From NCBI RefSeq assembly GCF_001011115.1, contig NZ_CP008874.1:1688440-1752439 (forward strand): a stretch of 64,000 nt of DNA, given 5' to 3'. Source of the stretch: Halanaeroarchaeum sulfurireducens (GTDB taxonomy: Archaea; Halobacteriota; Halobacteria; Halobacteriales; Halobacteriaceae). Shown here one piece after another: positions 27,495-34,725 of the stretch. Every line of letters starts with the position of its first letter. The first letter of the stretch is position 1. Made by a program: the position numbers and the translations under genes. The notes below the pieces were generated by a model that searched no databases, had not been told where the DNA came from, and saw only the letters and a list, made by a program, of their open reading frames with translations.

Positions 27495-27973
27495 TAGGTA
27501 TCACCCTCCTCCGCTTCGCCGGGCTCGGCGACGACGAGTTCGACGTCCACCTCGGTGGTGTTCCACGGCGAGGCGCGGCCGAACGCCCGGGGCTTGCGAC
27601 CCTGGCGCTCGCCGACCTTGTGTGGTGCGACGTGGGCGATCTCCATCTCGTCGGCGTCGAAGCCCTGCTGTTCTGCGTTGTTCGAAACGTTGTCCAGCAG
27701 GGAGAGGAACTCCTTGCTGGCCTTCTCGGGATAGCGCCCGGCGTCCCAGCCGTCGATGTCGGAGCGGTGTCCGACGCCACTGTTGTGCTGGCGGAACGGG
27801 ACCGAGCGTTCCTCGTCGATGACTGCCTCGAGATACGACCTCGCGTCGGCGACCGTCGAGCCCTTGATCTCGCGGGCGATGGCCTTGCTGTGCTTCAAAC
27901 TCATGGGCCGCTCCCGAAGCATCGCTTTCGCGGTGGTTTCGGGATCGACGTCGATGCTGTAACTGATTCCCAT
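27494..27973 (-). CDS. rpl22: 50S ribosomal protein uL22
   Basis: The 159-residue protein begins MGISYSIDVDPETTAKAMLR and includes HSKAIAREIKGSTVADARSY and RKPRAFGRASPWNTTEVDVE, the loop reaching the exit tunnel. It shares one base with rps3 and starts 3 bp from the rps19 stop. Confidence 0.97.
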   Translation of the reverse strand: MGISYSIDVDPETTAKAMLRERPMSLKHSKAIAREIKGSTVADARSYLEAVIDEERSVPFRQHNSGVGHRSDIDGWDAGRYPEKASKEFLSLLDNVSNNAEQQGFDADEMEIAHVAPHKVGERQGRKPRAFGRASPWNTTEVDVELVVAEPGEAEEGDT

Positions 27974-27976
27974 GGT

Positions 27977-28402
27977 TTACTTGAGCGGCACGAACTTGGA
28001 GGAACGGGTCGCGCCAATGCCCGCCTGACCGTGTTCGACCGAGGTACGCGTCAACTGGAACTCGCCGAGGTAGTGCCCGATCATCTCGGGTTGTACCTCG
28101 ACGCGTTCGAACTCCTGTCCGGAGTAGACCGCGAAGGTCAGGTCGACGAATTCCGGGAGAATCGGCATGTCCCGGAGGTGTGTCCGGATCGGATCGTTGG
28201 CCGTCTCCTCAGGATCGGCGTCGCGTGCCTCCTCGAGCAGTTTCTGGTACTCGGGGCCGAGCCCTCGTGTAATGGTTCGCCGCTGTCGAGCGGGGAGCAG
28301 TTCCGCGACCTCCTCGAGACTCATCTCCTGCAACTCTTCGAGGTCGTGACCGCGGTAGGTAAAGGCACCTTCGCGGCCGGTTCGGTATTCCGAATCGCTC
28401 AT
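27977..28402 (-). CDS. rps19: 30S ribosomal protein uS19
   Basis: The 141-residue protein starts [20 protein letters not shown] and has the conserved end [20 protein letters not shown] then [14 protein letters not shown]. It sits in the head of the small subunit. The longer frame to 28519 overlaps rpl2 and is rejected. Confidence 0.96.
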   Translation of the reverse strand: MSDSEYRTGREGAFTYRGHDLEELQEMSLEEVAELLPARQRRTITRGLGPEYQKLLEEARDADPEETANDPIRTHLRDMPILPEFVDLTFAVYSGQEFERVEVQPEMIGHYLGEFQLTRTSVEHGQAGIGATRSSKFVPLK

Positions 28403-28403
28403 G

Positions 28404-29126
28404 TTACTTGTTCCCTCCTCTGCCGGTGCGCCGTGATCCGAGGTCCCCGACCTTCCGTCCGGGCGGGGCGTTCTTCGAGACGGACTTCGGACGCCCGGGG
28501 TGCTGGCGGCCGCCGCCACCGAACGGGTGGTCGACGGCGTTCATCGCGACCCCGCGGACCCGCGGCCACTTCGTGCCCCGGGCTTTCATCTTGTGATGTT
28601 TCGTTCCAGCCTTGACGAACGGCTTCTCGGTCCGGCCGCCACCGGCGACCACGCCGATCGTGGCGCGGCACTCCGGCGAGAGGCGCTTGACCTCGCCGCT
28701 CGGAAGCTGGACGACGGCGACGTTCTGCTCGTGGGTGACGAGGTCCGCGTTGACCCCGCTCGCACGAGCGAACACGCCACCGTCGCCGGGGTGGCTCTCG
28801 ACGTTACAGACGGGGACGCCCTCGGGGATCTCGCCCAGCGGGAGGGTGTTGCCGGGTTCGATCTCGGCGGAAATGCCGACCTCGATGGCGTCACCGACGC
28901 CCACGCCCTCGGGTGCGAGGACCAGGCGTTCGTCGTCGTCCTCGAACTGGACGCGGGCGACCGGCGCGCTCCTGGCGGGGTCGTGTTCGACGTCGACGAC
29001 CTCACCGGCGAGCAGTTCGCCGTCTTCGTTGTCCTTGTGGCTGAGTTCTTGCTTGTAACGGTGTGACGGGGCGCGGAACGTCGGCGACCCGCGACCGCGT
29101 CGTTGTCCTTGTATGCGTCGTCCCAT
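28404..29126 (-). CDS. rpl2: 50S ribosomal protein uL2
   Basis: The 240-residue protein begins [20 protein letters not shown]. It has the OB and SH3-like domains and the C-terminal [20 protein letters not shown] segment with the conserved His near the peptidyl-transferase centre. It starts one base after the rpl23 stop. Confidence 0.97.
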   Translation of the reverse strand: MGRRIQGQRRGRGSPTFRAPSHRYKQELSHKDNEDGELLAGEVVDVEHDPARSAPVARVQFEDDDERLVLAPEGVGVGDAIEVGISAEIEPGNTLPLGEIPEGVPVCNVESHPGDGGVFARASGVNADLVTHEQNVAVVQLPSGEVKRLSPECRATIGVVAGGGRTEKPFVKAGTKHHKMKARGTKWPRVRGVAMNAVDHPFGGGGRQHPGRPKSVSKNAPPGRKVGDLGSRRTGRGGNK

Positions 29127-29127
29127 G

Positions 29128-29382
29128 TCAGAACACCCCGATTCGCGAGGCGACGTCCTGGGCGTCGTCCTCCTCGGATAGCGTGACGATTGCTTTTTTC
29201 GTTCCCTGCATCGTGACCATCGTGTTCACGTCGACGACCGAGACATCGTAACTGTCCTCGACCTCGTCGCGAATCTCCGGTTTCGCGGCGTCGAGGTCCA
29301 CGACGAACTGGAGTTTGTTGTGGAAGTCCATCGCGTTCATCGCTTTCTCGGTGACCAGCGGATAGTCGATAACCGAAGTCAT
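29128..29382 (-). CDS. rpl23: 50S ribosomal protein uL23
   Basis: The 84-residue archaeal L23, with VIDYPLVTEKAMNAMDFHNK and VVDVNTMVTMQGTKKAIVTL, forms the docking site for SRP and nascent-chain factors at the tunnel exit. Its ATG overlaps the stop of a 21-codon open frame (ATGA) that separates it from rpl4. Confidence 0.96.
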   Translation of the reverse strand: MTSVIDYPLVTEKAMNAMDFHNKLQFVVDLDAAKPEIRDEVEDSYDVSVVDVNTMVTMQGTKKAIVTLSEEDDAQDVASRIGVF

Positions 29383-29444
29383 CGGCTCTCACCCCCGGTG
29401 AGAACGATGACGTCGTCGCGCGCGCTGCGTGCGACGGGAGTCAT
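29379..29444 (-). CDS. 21-residue micro-ORF between rpl4 and rpl23
   Basis: The frame encodes MTPVARSARDDVIVLTGGES plus a final Arg. Its ATG overlaps the rpl4 stop as ATGA (29441-29444) and its own TGA overlaps the rpl23 ATG as ATGA (29379-29382). This double coupling is the same arrangement used by true genes in this operon. The product resembles no protein I know. It may be a real microprotein, or a bridging frame that keeps ribosomes moving from rpl4 to rpl23; a chance frame of 22 codons in a GC-rich gap is also possible. Confidence 0.4.
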   Translation of the reverse strand: MTPVARSARDDVIVLTGGESR

Positions 29445-30193
29445 CGCTCGGCCACCTCCGCGATGGCGCTCTCGGTCCAGATCGTCAGCCGGCCCGGTTC
29501 GCCACCTGGCGCGAGGTCCTCTGCGTTCACTTCGGCGCCCGTGGCGACGTCGGCACCCGCAAGGTTGCGGGCGGCCTTCGACGGCCCGGAGTCACTCGAC
29601 GTGACGAAGAGGATCGATGTGGGGCGGCGGTACTTGCGGCCGCGAAGTTTGCCCTGACCCGCCCGAACCGTCTTGCCGTCGTCGGCGCGCTCGATGTCGG
29701 CGTGAACGCCGAGCGTCTCGAGCAGCGAGACGACGTCTTTGGTCTTCACGAGGTCCTCGAACTCGTCGATGACGACCAGCGGCAGTTCGAGGTCGTCCTC
29801 GAACTGGTGACCGCGGTCGGCCACGAGGTCGGCGTCGGTGGTCGCCGCGATGGCGCTTCGGACGGCCGACTTCCGCTCTTTGTCGTTGACGGACAGCGAC
29901 TGGTCTTTCTCGGTTTTCGGCGGATGGGCCTTGCGGCCACCGACGGCCTGGGGCACGCGAGCGGCCCGCCCGTTCACTGTTGGAACGTGGGCCATACCGC
30001 GACCACTGCCGGGCGACTCTGCGGACGTTCGCATTCCCGCGAACTCGTCGGCGCCGTAATCCTGCTTCCGGTTTGCCTGGGCGGCGAGGACGGCCCGACG
30101 GGTCAGGTCGGGTCGAACCGGTGTTTCGAACACCGACGGTAGCTCCGTGCTACCTGCATCCTCGCCGTCCAGATCTCGTACTGTTGCCTGCAT
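29441..30193 (-). CDS. rpl4: 50S ribosomal protein uL4
   Basis: The 250-residue protein has the archaeal signature around GSGRGMAHVPTVNGRAARVP, which forms the tunnel-lining loop, and GKLRGRKYRRPTSILFVTSS. It starts 3 bp after rpl3. Unlike other junctions, its stop does not touch rpl23; 58 bp holding a micro-ORF lie between them. Confidence 0.96.
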   Translation of the reverse strand: MQATVRDLDGEDAGSTELPSVFETPVRPDLTRRAVLAAQANRKQDYGADEFAGMRTSAESPGSGRGMAHVPTVNGRAARVPQAVGGRKAHPPKTEKDQSLSVNDKERKSAVRSAIAATTDADLVADRGHQFEDDLELPLVVIDEFEDLVKTKDVVSLLETLGVHADIERADDGKTVRAGQGKLRGRKYRRPTSILFVTSSDSGPSKAARNLAGADVATGAEVNAEDLAPGGEPGRLTIWTESAIAEVAER

Positions 30194-30196
30194 GAT

Positions 30197-31210
30197 TTAT
30201 CCCTGGTTGGTTGCGGTACTGACGTAGCGCACCTCGGGGTCGAGGCGCGGCGATTCGCTCGGTCGGACGGCGGGTCGGAATCGGACCAGCCGACCCTCTG
30301 GACCCGGAAGCGACCCCTTGACGAGCGCGTAGTCGGACTCGACGTCCCCGTAGTTGGGGAAGCCGCCATCGACGGTCACGTCGTCCTCCGAGCCGAAGTC
30401 GAGGAGACGCTTGTTGAGTTCCGTTCGCTGGTGGTAGCCGGTCTGCCCCTGCTGTGGGACCGTCGAGCGAACGCGGCTCGGGTTCCACGGGCCGAGGTTG
30501 CCGATGCGGCGTCGCCAGCCCTGGCGGGCGTGCTTGCCCTTGCGCTTCTGGACGCCCCAGCGCTTGACCGGGCCCTGGGTGCCCTTGCCTTTCGTGACGC
30601 CCGCCACGTCGAGGAACTCCCCGGCGCGGAAGACGTCGCCGAACTCGTAGGTGCCCTCCTCGTCGAGGAGATCGAGGGCGTAGTCGACGCGGTCGGCAAC
30701 GCTGCCGCCGCCGACGCGGTTCTCCATTACGTCCGGACGTTTCTTCGGGACGCTCAGTACGGCACTGGGTACCGTATGCGAGATGACGCGAACGTCGGCA
30801 ACGTCGCCCGCCTCGAACGCCTCGGTCAATGCTTCGCGATTCTCACTCTGCTCTCCGTTGGGGACGGAGAGCACGCGGGAGAGGTCCGGATCGAGGTCCT
30901 CTGCCCACACTTCTGTCAGTGGCTTCTGGCCGTACGGCGTGTCTTCGTACACGCGAACGGCGGCCGCCCGCATGGGCGGCACTTCGACGACGGTAACGGG
31001 GACGGACTGCTCCATCCCTTCGCTCGGCGAATTGGCCTGGTCGTCGACCATGACGACGTGGGACATGCCGGCCTTGAAACCGGCAAACCCCTGCAGACCA
31101 ACCTGCCCGTCGTCGTCGGGCCACGTGTTGAAGCGCGGAACCTCACTCTCCGCGCGCTTACGGGGACTGAACCCCATCGAGCCTTTTCGTGGTCGGTTTG
31201 GTTGTGGCAT
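30197..31210 (-). CDS. rpl3: 50S ribosomal protein uL3
   Basis: The 337-residue archaeal L3 begins MPQPNRPRKGSMGFSPRKRA and has the conserved loop DVAGVTKGKGTQGPVKRWGV, which points to the peptidyl-transferase centre, and GQTGYHQRTELNKRLLDFGS. It is the first ribosomal gene of the cluster and starts 4 bp after the methyltransferase gene. Confidence 0.97.
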   Translation of the reverse strand: MPQPNRPRKGSMGFSPRKRAESEVPRFNTWPDDDGQVGLQGFAGFKAGMSHVVMVDDQANSPSEGMEQSVPVTVVEVPPMRAAAVRVYEDTPYGQKPLTEVWAEDLDPDLSRVLSVPNGEQSENREALTEAFEAGDVADVRVISHTVPSAVLSVPKKRPDVMENRVGGGSVADRVDYALDLLDEEGTYEFGDVFRAGEFLDVAGVTKGKGTQGPVKRWGVQKRKGKHARQGWRRRIGNLGPWNPSRVRSTVPQQGQTGYHQRTELNKRLLDFGSEDDVTVDGGFPNYGDVESDYALVKGSLPGPEGRLVRFRPAVRPSESPRLDPEVRYVSTATNQG

Positions 31211-31214
31211 CGTA

Positions 31215-32087
31215 TCACTCCGTGAGCGTCAGGCAGCCAAGTGATGCGAACATCGCTTCCTCAGTTCGCACCGTCTCGCTCCCCTGATCTGGGATCGTGT
31301 TCAGCCAGGCGTCGAATCCCGCTGGGGCGTCGGTAGTCGGGGCACCCTCGCCGACCGTCGTGGAGCCGGTCGCGGCCCCGATTTCCTGGACGTCGACGTC
31401 CAAGATGTCGGGGAGGCCACGACCCGGCGCTCCGAAGGCGACGGTCAGTCCGTCGGCGGCGACGCGTTCTTTGATTCCCGACAGTCCGGACACCGTAACC
31501 GGTGTCCCGTGTCGGGAGGTGGCAACGCGATAGCCTGCGTCGGGGCGATCGAGGGCATCCCGGAGGTTCGTCCGAGTGACGACGAACCCCGGAAGGGGCT
31601 CGTCGACCAGCTTCGCACGAACCGGTCGTCGCGAAGAGACCCTGATGGTCACGCGTTCCCCCTCCGCGACCGCCATCGAGGGCGGGACGTGGAGGGAGAT
31701 TGGGTGTTGCAATCCGCAATTGACCCGAACGCGCCCGTCAGATCCGACCTGGGTCACTATTCCCTGTCGTAACGACCCCGAACCGCTCGATTCGGAGCCG
31801 GTCCATGCTGAAACGCGAAGCGGCGGCAGGATGCCGGCGTACTCCAGTTCGTCCCGCGTGCCGAAGGCCTCCTTTCGAAGGTATGGCGGCGTCGCGGCGT
31901 ACCGCAGCACCGTCTCGACGAACCCATCGCCCCATTTGCGCTCGCCGTCGGGATCGGCGAAGATCCCGAGGCGATCGGCCCGGAACACCGCGGCCGCACG
32001 GGCCACGTAGCCGAGCTTGCGAGTTGCCTCGCGTTTGTCCTCGGCTTCCCGGACGAGGGACGATGGCACGAGCACACTGCGCGTCAT
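31215..32087 (-). CDS. putative RNA methyltransferase, SPOUT class (COG2106-like)
   Basis: The 290-residue protein opens the S10 operon. MTRSVLVPSSLVREAEDKRE is followed by RAAAVFRADRLGIFADPDGE, an OB-like insertion (about 95-160), and the C-terminal knot region with VAFGAPGRGLPDIL and WLNTIPDQGSETVRTEEAMF, which matches the trefoil-knot SAM site of SPOUT enzymes. Archaeal relatives of this group are annotated as RNA uridine-N3 methyltransferases. Placement before rpl3 suggests it modifies rRNA; the target base is inference. Confidence 0.85.
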   Translation of the reverse strand: MTRSVLVPSSLVREAEDKREATRKLGYVARAAAVFRADRLGIFADPDGERKWGDGFVETVLRYAATPPYLRKEAFGTRDELEYAGILPPLRVSAWTGSESSGSGSLRQGIVTQVGSDGRVRVNCGLQHPISLHVPPSMAVAEGERVTIRVSSRRPVRAKLVDEPLPGFVVTRTNLRDALDRPDAGYRVATSRHGTPVTVSGLSGIKERVAADGLTVAFGAPGRGLPDILDVDVQEIGAATGSTTVGEGAPTTDAPAGFDAWLNTIPDQGSETVRTEEAMFASLGCLTLTE

Positions 32088-32146
32088 GCCGTGTCGCGTC
32101 CGCGTCTCACCATGAGACTGTACCTCAGCTACAAATCATATCCATA

Positions 32147-32155
32147 AAAGGGTGG
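32147..32155 (-). promoter_or_regulatory. likely promoter of the S10/spc operon
   Basis: On the minus strand CCTTTTATGG lies about 60 bp before the methyltransferase ATG at 32087, implying a leader of some 35 bases. Nothing similar is seen before rpl3. Confidence 0.4.
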
Positions 32156-32287
32156 CGCTTCGGTTTGTGGCTGTGAGGCGCTCGCACGGCGGTTGAGCGG
32201 GATCTGTGCGGGGCCGTATCGGATCGTGCCCCCGTCCATTTCGAAAGGGTTATTCATACCCGCCGGTTGAGTATCCATTGCAAGAAA

Positions 32288-32358
32288 GCGCTGGTAGTGT
32301 AGTGGTATCACGTGACCTTGCCATGGTCACAACCTGGGTTCAAATCCCAGCCAGCGCA
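32288..32358 (+). tRNA. tRNA-Gly (anticodon GCC)
   Basis: The acceptor stem is GCGCTGG/CCAGCGC. The anticodon stem TGACC/GGTCA closes the loop TTGCCAT (anticodon GCC), and the T arm is CTGGG-TTCAAAT-CCCAG. The discriminator is A and no CCA is encoded. Its 3' end is repeated three times downstream, the mark of an integration site. Confidence 0.95.
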
Positions 32359-32363
32359 CTTCT
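32338..32363 (+). repeat. tRNA-Gly 3'-end repeat, copy A (in the tRNA gene)
   Basis: The sequence from GGTTCAAATCCCAGCCAGCG to ACTTC at the tRNA end is the reference copy for three partial copies downstream at 32498-32523, 33344-33358 and 34665-34686. Confidence 0.75.
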
Positions 32364-32497
32364 CCGAACCCCCTCACCGTGAGCGACGGCCCCGCCGTCG
32401 CGAACGTGCGGGTGAGGAGGATGCGTTGGGATTTGAGCCCTGCAAGTCGCAGCCCGCGCAGCCGAACGGAGTGAGGCGAGCAGGACCGTCTTGCTCC

Positions 32498-32523
32498 GGT
32501 TCAAATCCCCGCCAGCGCACTTC
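32498..32523 (+). repeat. tRNA-Gly 3'-end repeat, copy B
   Basis: GGTTCAAATCCCCGCCAGCG then CACTTC matches copy A with one substitution. It is a probable att footprint left of the first toxin-antitoxin pair. Confidence 0.75.
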
Positions 32524-32602
32524 TTCGACGATTATCCCGCGAGACAGACCGGTAGGTCGATCGAGCGGTCGGAGGAGAAGAATGCGTTTTCCCCCCTTGC
32601 AG

Positions 32603-32618
32603 CCACGTCCAGACGTGG
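32603..32618 (+). promoter_or_regulatory. operator-like palindrome before the MarR/MazF pair
   Basis: CCACGTC-CA-GACGTGG is a perfect 7-2-7 inverted repeat. It lies directly upstream of the TTATTG box (32625-32630), itself 26 bp before the ATG at 32654. A regulator bound here would cover the BRE region, which fits autorepression by the downstream HTH protein. Confidence 0.55.
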
Positions 32619-32653
32619 ACAGACTTATTGCGTTTTGATTCGTTCTATTACAT

Positions 32654-32968
32654 ATGCCAATTAGCGTCGATCGGCTGGAGGACGAACCGGAGGAGGCCCT
32701 CGCCCTTGAGGAGGGGACCCAGCCGTATCGCATCCTCCAGTTCCTCGCGGAGCATCCGGATCTGGCCTTCACCCAGTCCGAACTCGCCGAGGAGACCGAT
32801 ATCAATCGGGGAAGTGTCGGGGCGGTCCTCTCCCGCCTCGAAGACCGAGATCTCGTCCGGCACAAGGGACGATACTGGGCGATCGCAGAGGACGACCGTC
32901 TCGCCGCGTTCGCCGCACAGCACACTGCGAGCGCAGCGTCGACCGACGACGACTATTACGAGAGCTGA
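32654..32968 (+). CDS. winged-helix antitoxin-like regulator (MarR-type)
   Basis: The 104-residue acidic protein has a clear winged helix at about residues 25-85: YRILQFLAEHPDLAFTQSEL, NRGSVGAVLSRLEDRDLVRH and the wing KGRYWAI. The C-terminal 20 residues are Ala/Asp-rich and could wrap a partner. Its stop overlaps the next ATG (TGATG), so the two products are made together. With a PemK/MazF-like protein next in line, the likely role is antitoxin and autorepressor. Confidence 0.75.
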   Translation: MPISVDRLEDEPEEALALEEGTQPYRILQFLAEHPDLAFTQSELAEETDINRGSVGAVLSRLEDRDLVRHKGRYWAIAEDDRLAAFAAQHTASAASTDDDYYES

Positions 32969-33303
32969 TGGCAGGGTACGAGCGTGGCGACGTCGTCAAA
33001 GGTCCGGATTTCTTTGGAGCCTCTCCCTTCCGTCCATGGGTTTGTATCCAGAGCGGCGCCCACCCATTTGATGATCAGGAAGGAATCTTCGTGGCTGTGA
33101 CGACGACACGACGGACCGAGGCAATTCCACTCACCAATGGTGACTTCAAATCGGGCGGTCTCCCGAAGACGAGTTTCGTCAATCCCTGGACGGTGACGAC
33201 GATCAAACACGCCGACATCCAATCGCGCGAAGGCGTCATCGTTGAAAACACGATCGAAGCGATTACCCAGAACCTCTGTGACTTCGTCGGGTTCGACGGT
33301 TGA
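32968..33303 (+). CDS. PemK/MazF-family toxin-like protein
   Basis: The 111-residue protein shows the SH3-like barrel of MazF/PemK. It starts YERGDVVKGPDFFGASPFRP, then WVCIQSG and IFVAVTTTRRTEAIPLTNGD, and continues KTSFVNPWTVTTIKHADIQS. Family members cut mRNA or other RNA at short motifs. The early basic G-D-V-V-x-x-P-D strand and the P-[WF] element are kept, but I cannot confirm catalytic residues. It is translationally coupled to the HTH protein and bounded downstream by tRNA-Gly repeat copy C. Confidence 0.75.
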   Translation: MAGYERGDVVKGPDFFGASPFRPWVCIQSGAHPFDDQEGIFVAVTTTRRTEAIPLTNGDFKSGGLPKTSFVNPWTVTTIKHADIQSREGVIVENTIEAITQNLCDFVGFDG

Positions 33304-33343
33304 ACGCGTAGCTCCGACGATCCGAGTACCCGTTGCATGAGAC

Positions 33344-33358
33344 TCCCAGCCAGCGCAC
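33344..33358 (+). repeat. tRNA-Gly 3'-end repeat, copy C
   Basis: TCCCAGCCAGCGCAC is an exact 15-bp match to the tRNA-Gly end. It lies between the two toxin-antitoxin-like pairs. Confidence 0.65.
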
Positions 33359-33433
33359 GTCGTCGATTTTCTGCCGTGTCAACCCCCAAGACCGACCCTC
33401 ATACAGCCCGAACGGATTATCACGTGTAGAAAA

Positions 33434-33441
33434 GATATATT
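33434..33441 (+). promoter_or_regulatory. TATA box of the DUF7342/TumE-like pair
   Basis: GATATATT is centred 27 bp before the ATG at 33465, indicating a leaderless transcript. Confidence 0.55.
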
Positions 33442-33451
33442 CCGTTGCAGG

Positions 33452-33468
33452 CCATACGTCACGTATGG
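33452..33468 (+). promoter_or_regulatory. operator-like palindrome over the start codon of the TumE-like pair
   Basis: CCATACGT-C-ACGTATGG is a perfect 8-1-8 inverted repeat that contains the ATG (33465-33467) and the predicted transcription start. A bound protein would block initiation directly. Confidence 0.6.
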
Positions 33469-34037
33469 AAGAGCCACGTCCCGGCCTCAAAGCAGACAGC
33501 GAGCGTGAACGGGCGCCAGATTTTGATGCGTTACCGTCTCCAGAAGAGTTTGTCCGTGGCGAGCGTACACGCGACGACTTTTTCGACGCAGTCCTCTCAC
33601 TCGACACCCCCGGGACGGCAAAGGACGTCGCCGAACTCGCGGGCCATGGCGTCGATGCCGCACGCGAGTACCTAGACTGGTTCGAGCGGATGGGGATCGT
33701 GACCCAGATCACGGAGTCACCGGCCACCTATGAACGGAATCAGGAGTATCTGAACTGGCGTCGGGCGCAAAAACTCCGAGAAGACTACGACACTGCGGAG
33801 CTGCTCGAATTCCTGAAGACGGAGTCGGAGCGTGTTGATGCGCTCCAAACGGAGTTTGGGGTCGAGTCGCCGGAGCAGATCGTAATTTCACGCTACGCGG
33901 CCTCGAGTGACCAATCCATCGAGAAGGTCTGGGAACGCCTCGCTGCATGGAAGACAGCCCGACGCCGGGTATCCCTGCTCGAGCGTGCTCTCAGTATCGA
34001 GTCCGGCGATGGTGCCGATCTACAGTCTGTTGCATGA
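33465..34037 (+). CDS. HTH regulator of the haloarchaeal DUF7342 type, antitoxin-like
   Basis: The 190-residue protein has a winged helix at about 40-95 (DDFFDAVLSLDTPGTAKDVA, EYLDWFERMGIV) and the family's ESPATYERNQEYLNWRRAQ stretch. A helical second half follows that could dimerise. Proteins of this group are common in haloarchaea and often precede a small toxin-like gene. MEEPRPGLK at 33465 is chosen for its TATA spacing. The stop overlaps the next ATG (ATGA at 34034-34037). The antitoxin role is inference from the gene pairing. Confidence 0.7.
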   Translation: MEEPRPGLKADSERERAPDFDALPSPEEFVRGERTRDDFFDAVLSLDTPGTAKDVAELAGHGVDAAREYLDWFERMGIVTQITESPATYERNQEYLNWRRAQKLREDYDTAELLEFLKTESERVDALQTEFGVESPEQIVISRYAASSDQSIEKVWERLAAWKTARRRVSLLERALSIESGDGADLQSVA

Positions 34038-34474
34038 CTGGCGAGGACGAGAATGGCTCTTTCCCTCTTTCGGGTGCCCCGGTGGATTTCGACCGACTCG
34101 ATGAAATTCGGGAACGCTTGGGGAGTGATTCCAGGTTCAGCCAGATCACTGAACGGCCCGAATTTGCTCCAGAGCGCCTGATTTGCGTGTACGATCACCG
34201 ATTCTATCCCAAGCGTGTTCGTGACGCCAGTCTGGAAGTGGCGTGGTTCGAGAACGGGGACTTCTCAGTTCACTACCACGAGGACCACGTTGACGGTGAG
34301 TTCGATCACCGCTGGGATAGACATCCGTCTGCGCACAATTCTCGCGATCACATCCATCCAGGACCTGACGCACCGACACCCGGTGACGATACGACACATC
34401 CGGTAGATTGGCGGGACGTCCTCTCGATGGTGATTTCGGAGATCGATGGGCGCCAGCGTGGTTTCTGGGATTGA
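34034..34474 (+). CDS. TumE-like (DUF6516-type) small protein, candidate toxin
   Basis: The 146-residue protein begins MTGEDENGSFPLSGAPVDFD. The core has YDHRFYPKRVRDASLEVAWF, FSVHYHEDHVDGEFDHRWDR, the His-rich HPSAHNSRDHIHPGPDAP and a final DWRDVLSMVISEI. This layout, and its coupling to an HTH gene, match the TumE group of type II toxins; assignment is by recall of the pattern, so moderately sure. The cluster of His residues could form a metal or nuclease site. Confidence 0.6.
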   Translation: MTGEDENGSFPLSGAPVDFDRLDEIRERLGSDSRFSQITERPEFAPERLICVYDHRFYPKRVRDASLEVAWFENGDFSVHYHEDHVDGEFDHRWDRHPSAHNSRDHIHPGPDAPTPGDDTTHPVDWRDVLSMVISEIDGRQRGFWD

Positions 34475-34725
34475 AAAATCTCTCAGTCCGAGGACGTATG
34501 CCATTTTGAATACCCGGTCACCTTCATCCAATATATTTAGAGCATGTCGTCGGTTGTTTCCGCATTCCGTAGGTCGCCTACCGTTGTGTACCGAAGACCC
34601 TGTGGGTATTTTGTTTCGTATGGTACTGGATCTTCGAGTTCGTAACGTAGTTTATACGACCCCGAAATCCCAACCAGCGCACTTCTGTCGAACCCAAACC
34701 CGTAAGCTCCGATTGCACCAAGCAC
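34475..34725. other. intergenic remnant with tRNA-Gly repeat
   Basis: The region is AT-richer than its neighbours, without a supported gene. It contains repeat copy D near its right end and probably marks the outer edge of the integrated segment. Confidence 0.5.
34665..34686 (+). repeat. tRNA-Gly 3'-end repeat, copy D
   Basis: AAATCCCAACCAGCGCACTT followed by CT matches copy A over 22 bp with one mismatch. It is the likely outer att site, 2.3 kb from the tRNA. Confidence 0.7.

Larger units (their letters stand above)
32359..32653 (+). other. decayed attachment region after tRNA-Gly
   Basis: No gene is seen. The stretch holds GC-rich inverted bits (CCTCACC ... GGTGAGG at about 32372-32418) and a segment CGAACGGAGTGAGGCGAGCA followed by CCGTCTTGCTCC that leads into repeat copy B. 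A related segment precedes the tRNA-like fragment at 50261-50280. Confidence 0.5.

Noticed and set aside
32432-32523. Possible second tRNA gene downstream of tRNA-Gly
   Set aside because: Only the T arm and acceptor 3' half can be formed; no anticodon arm or matching 5' acceptor half exists.
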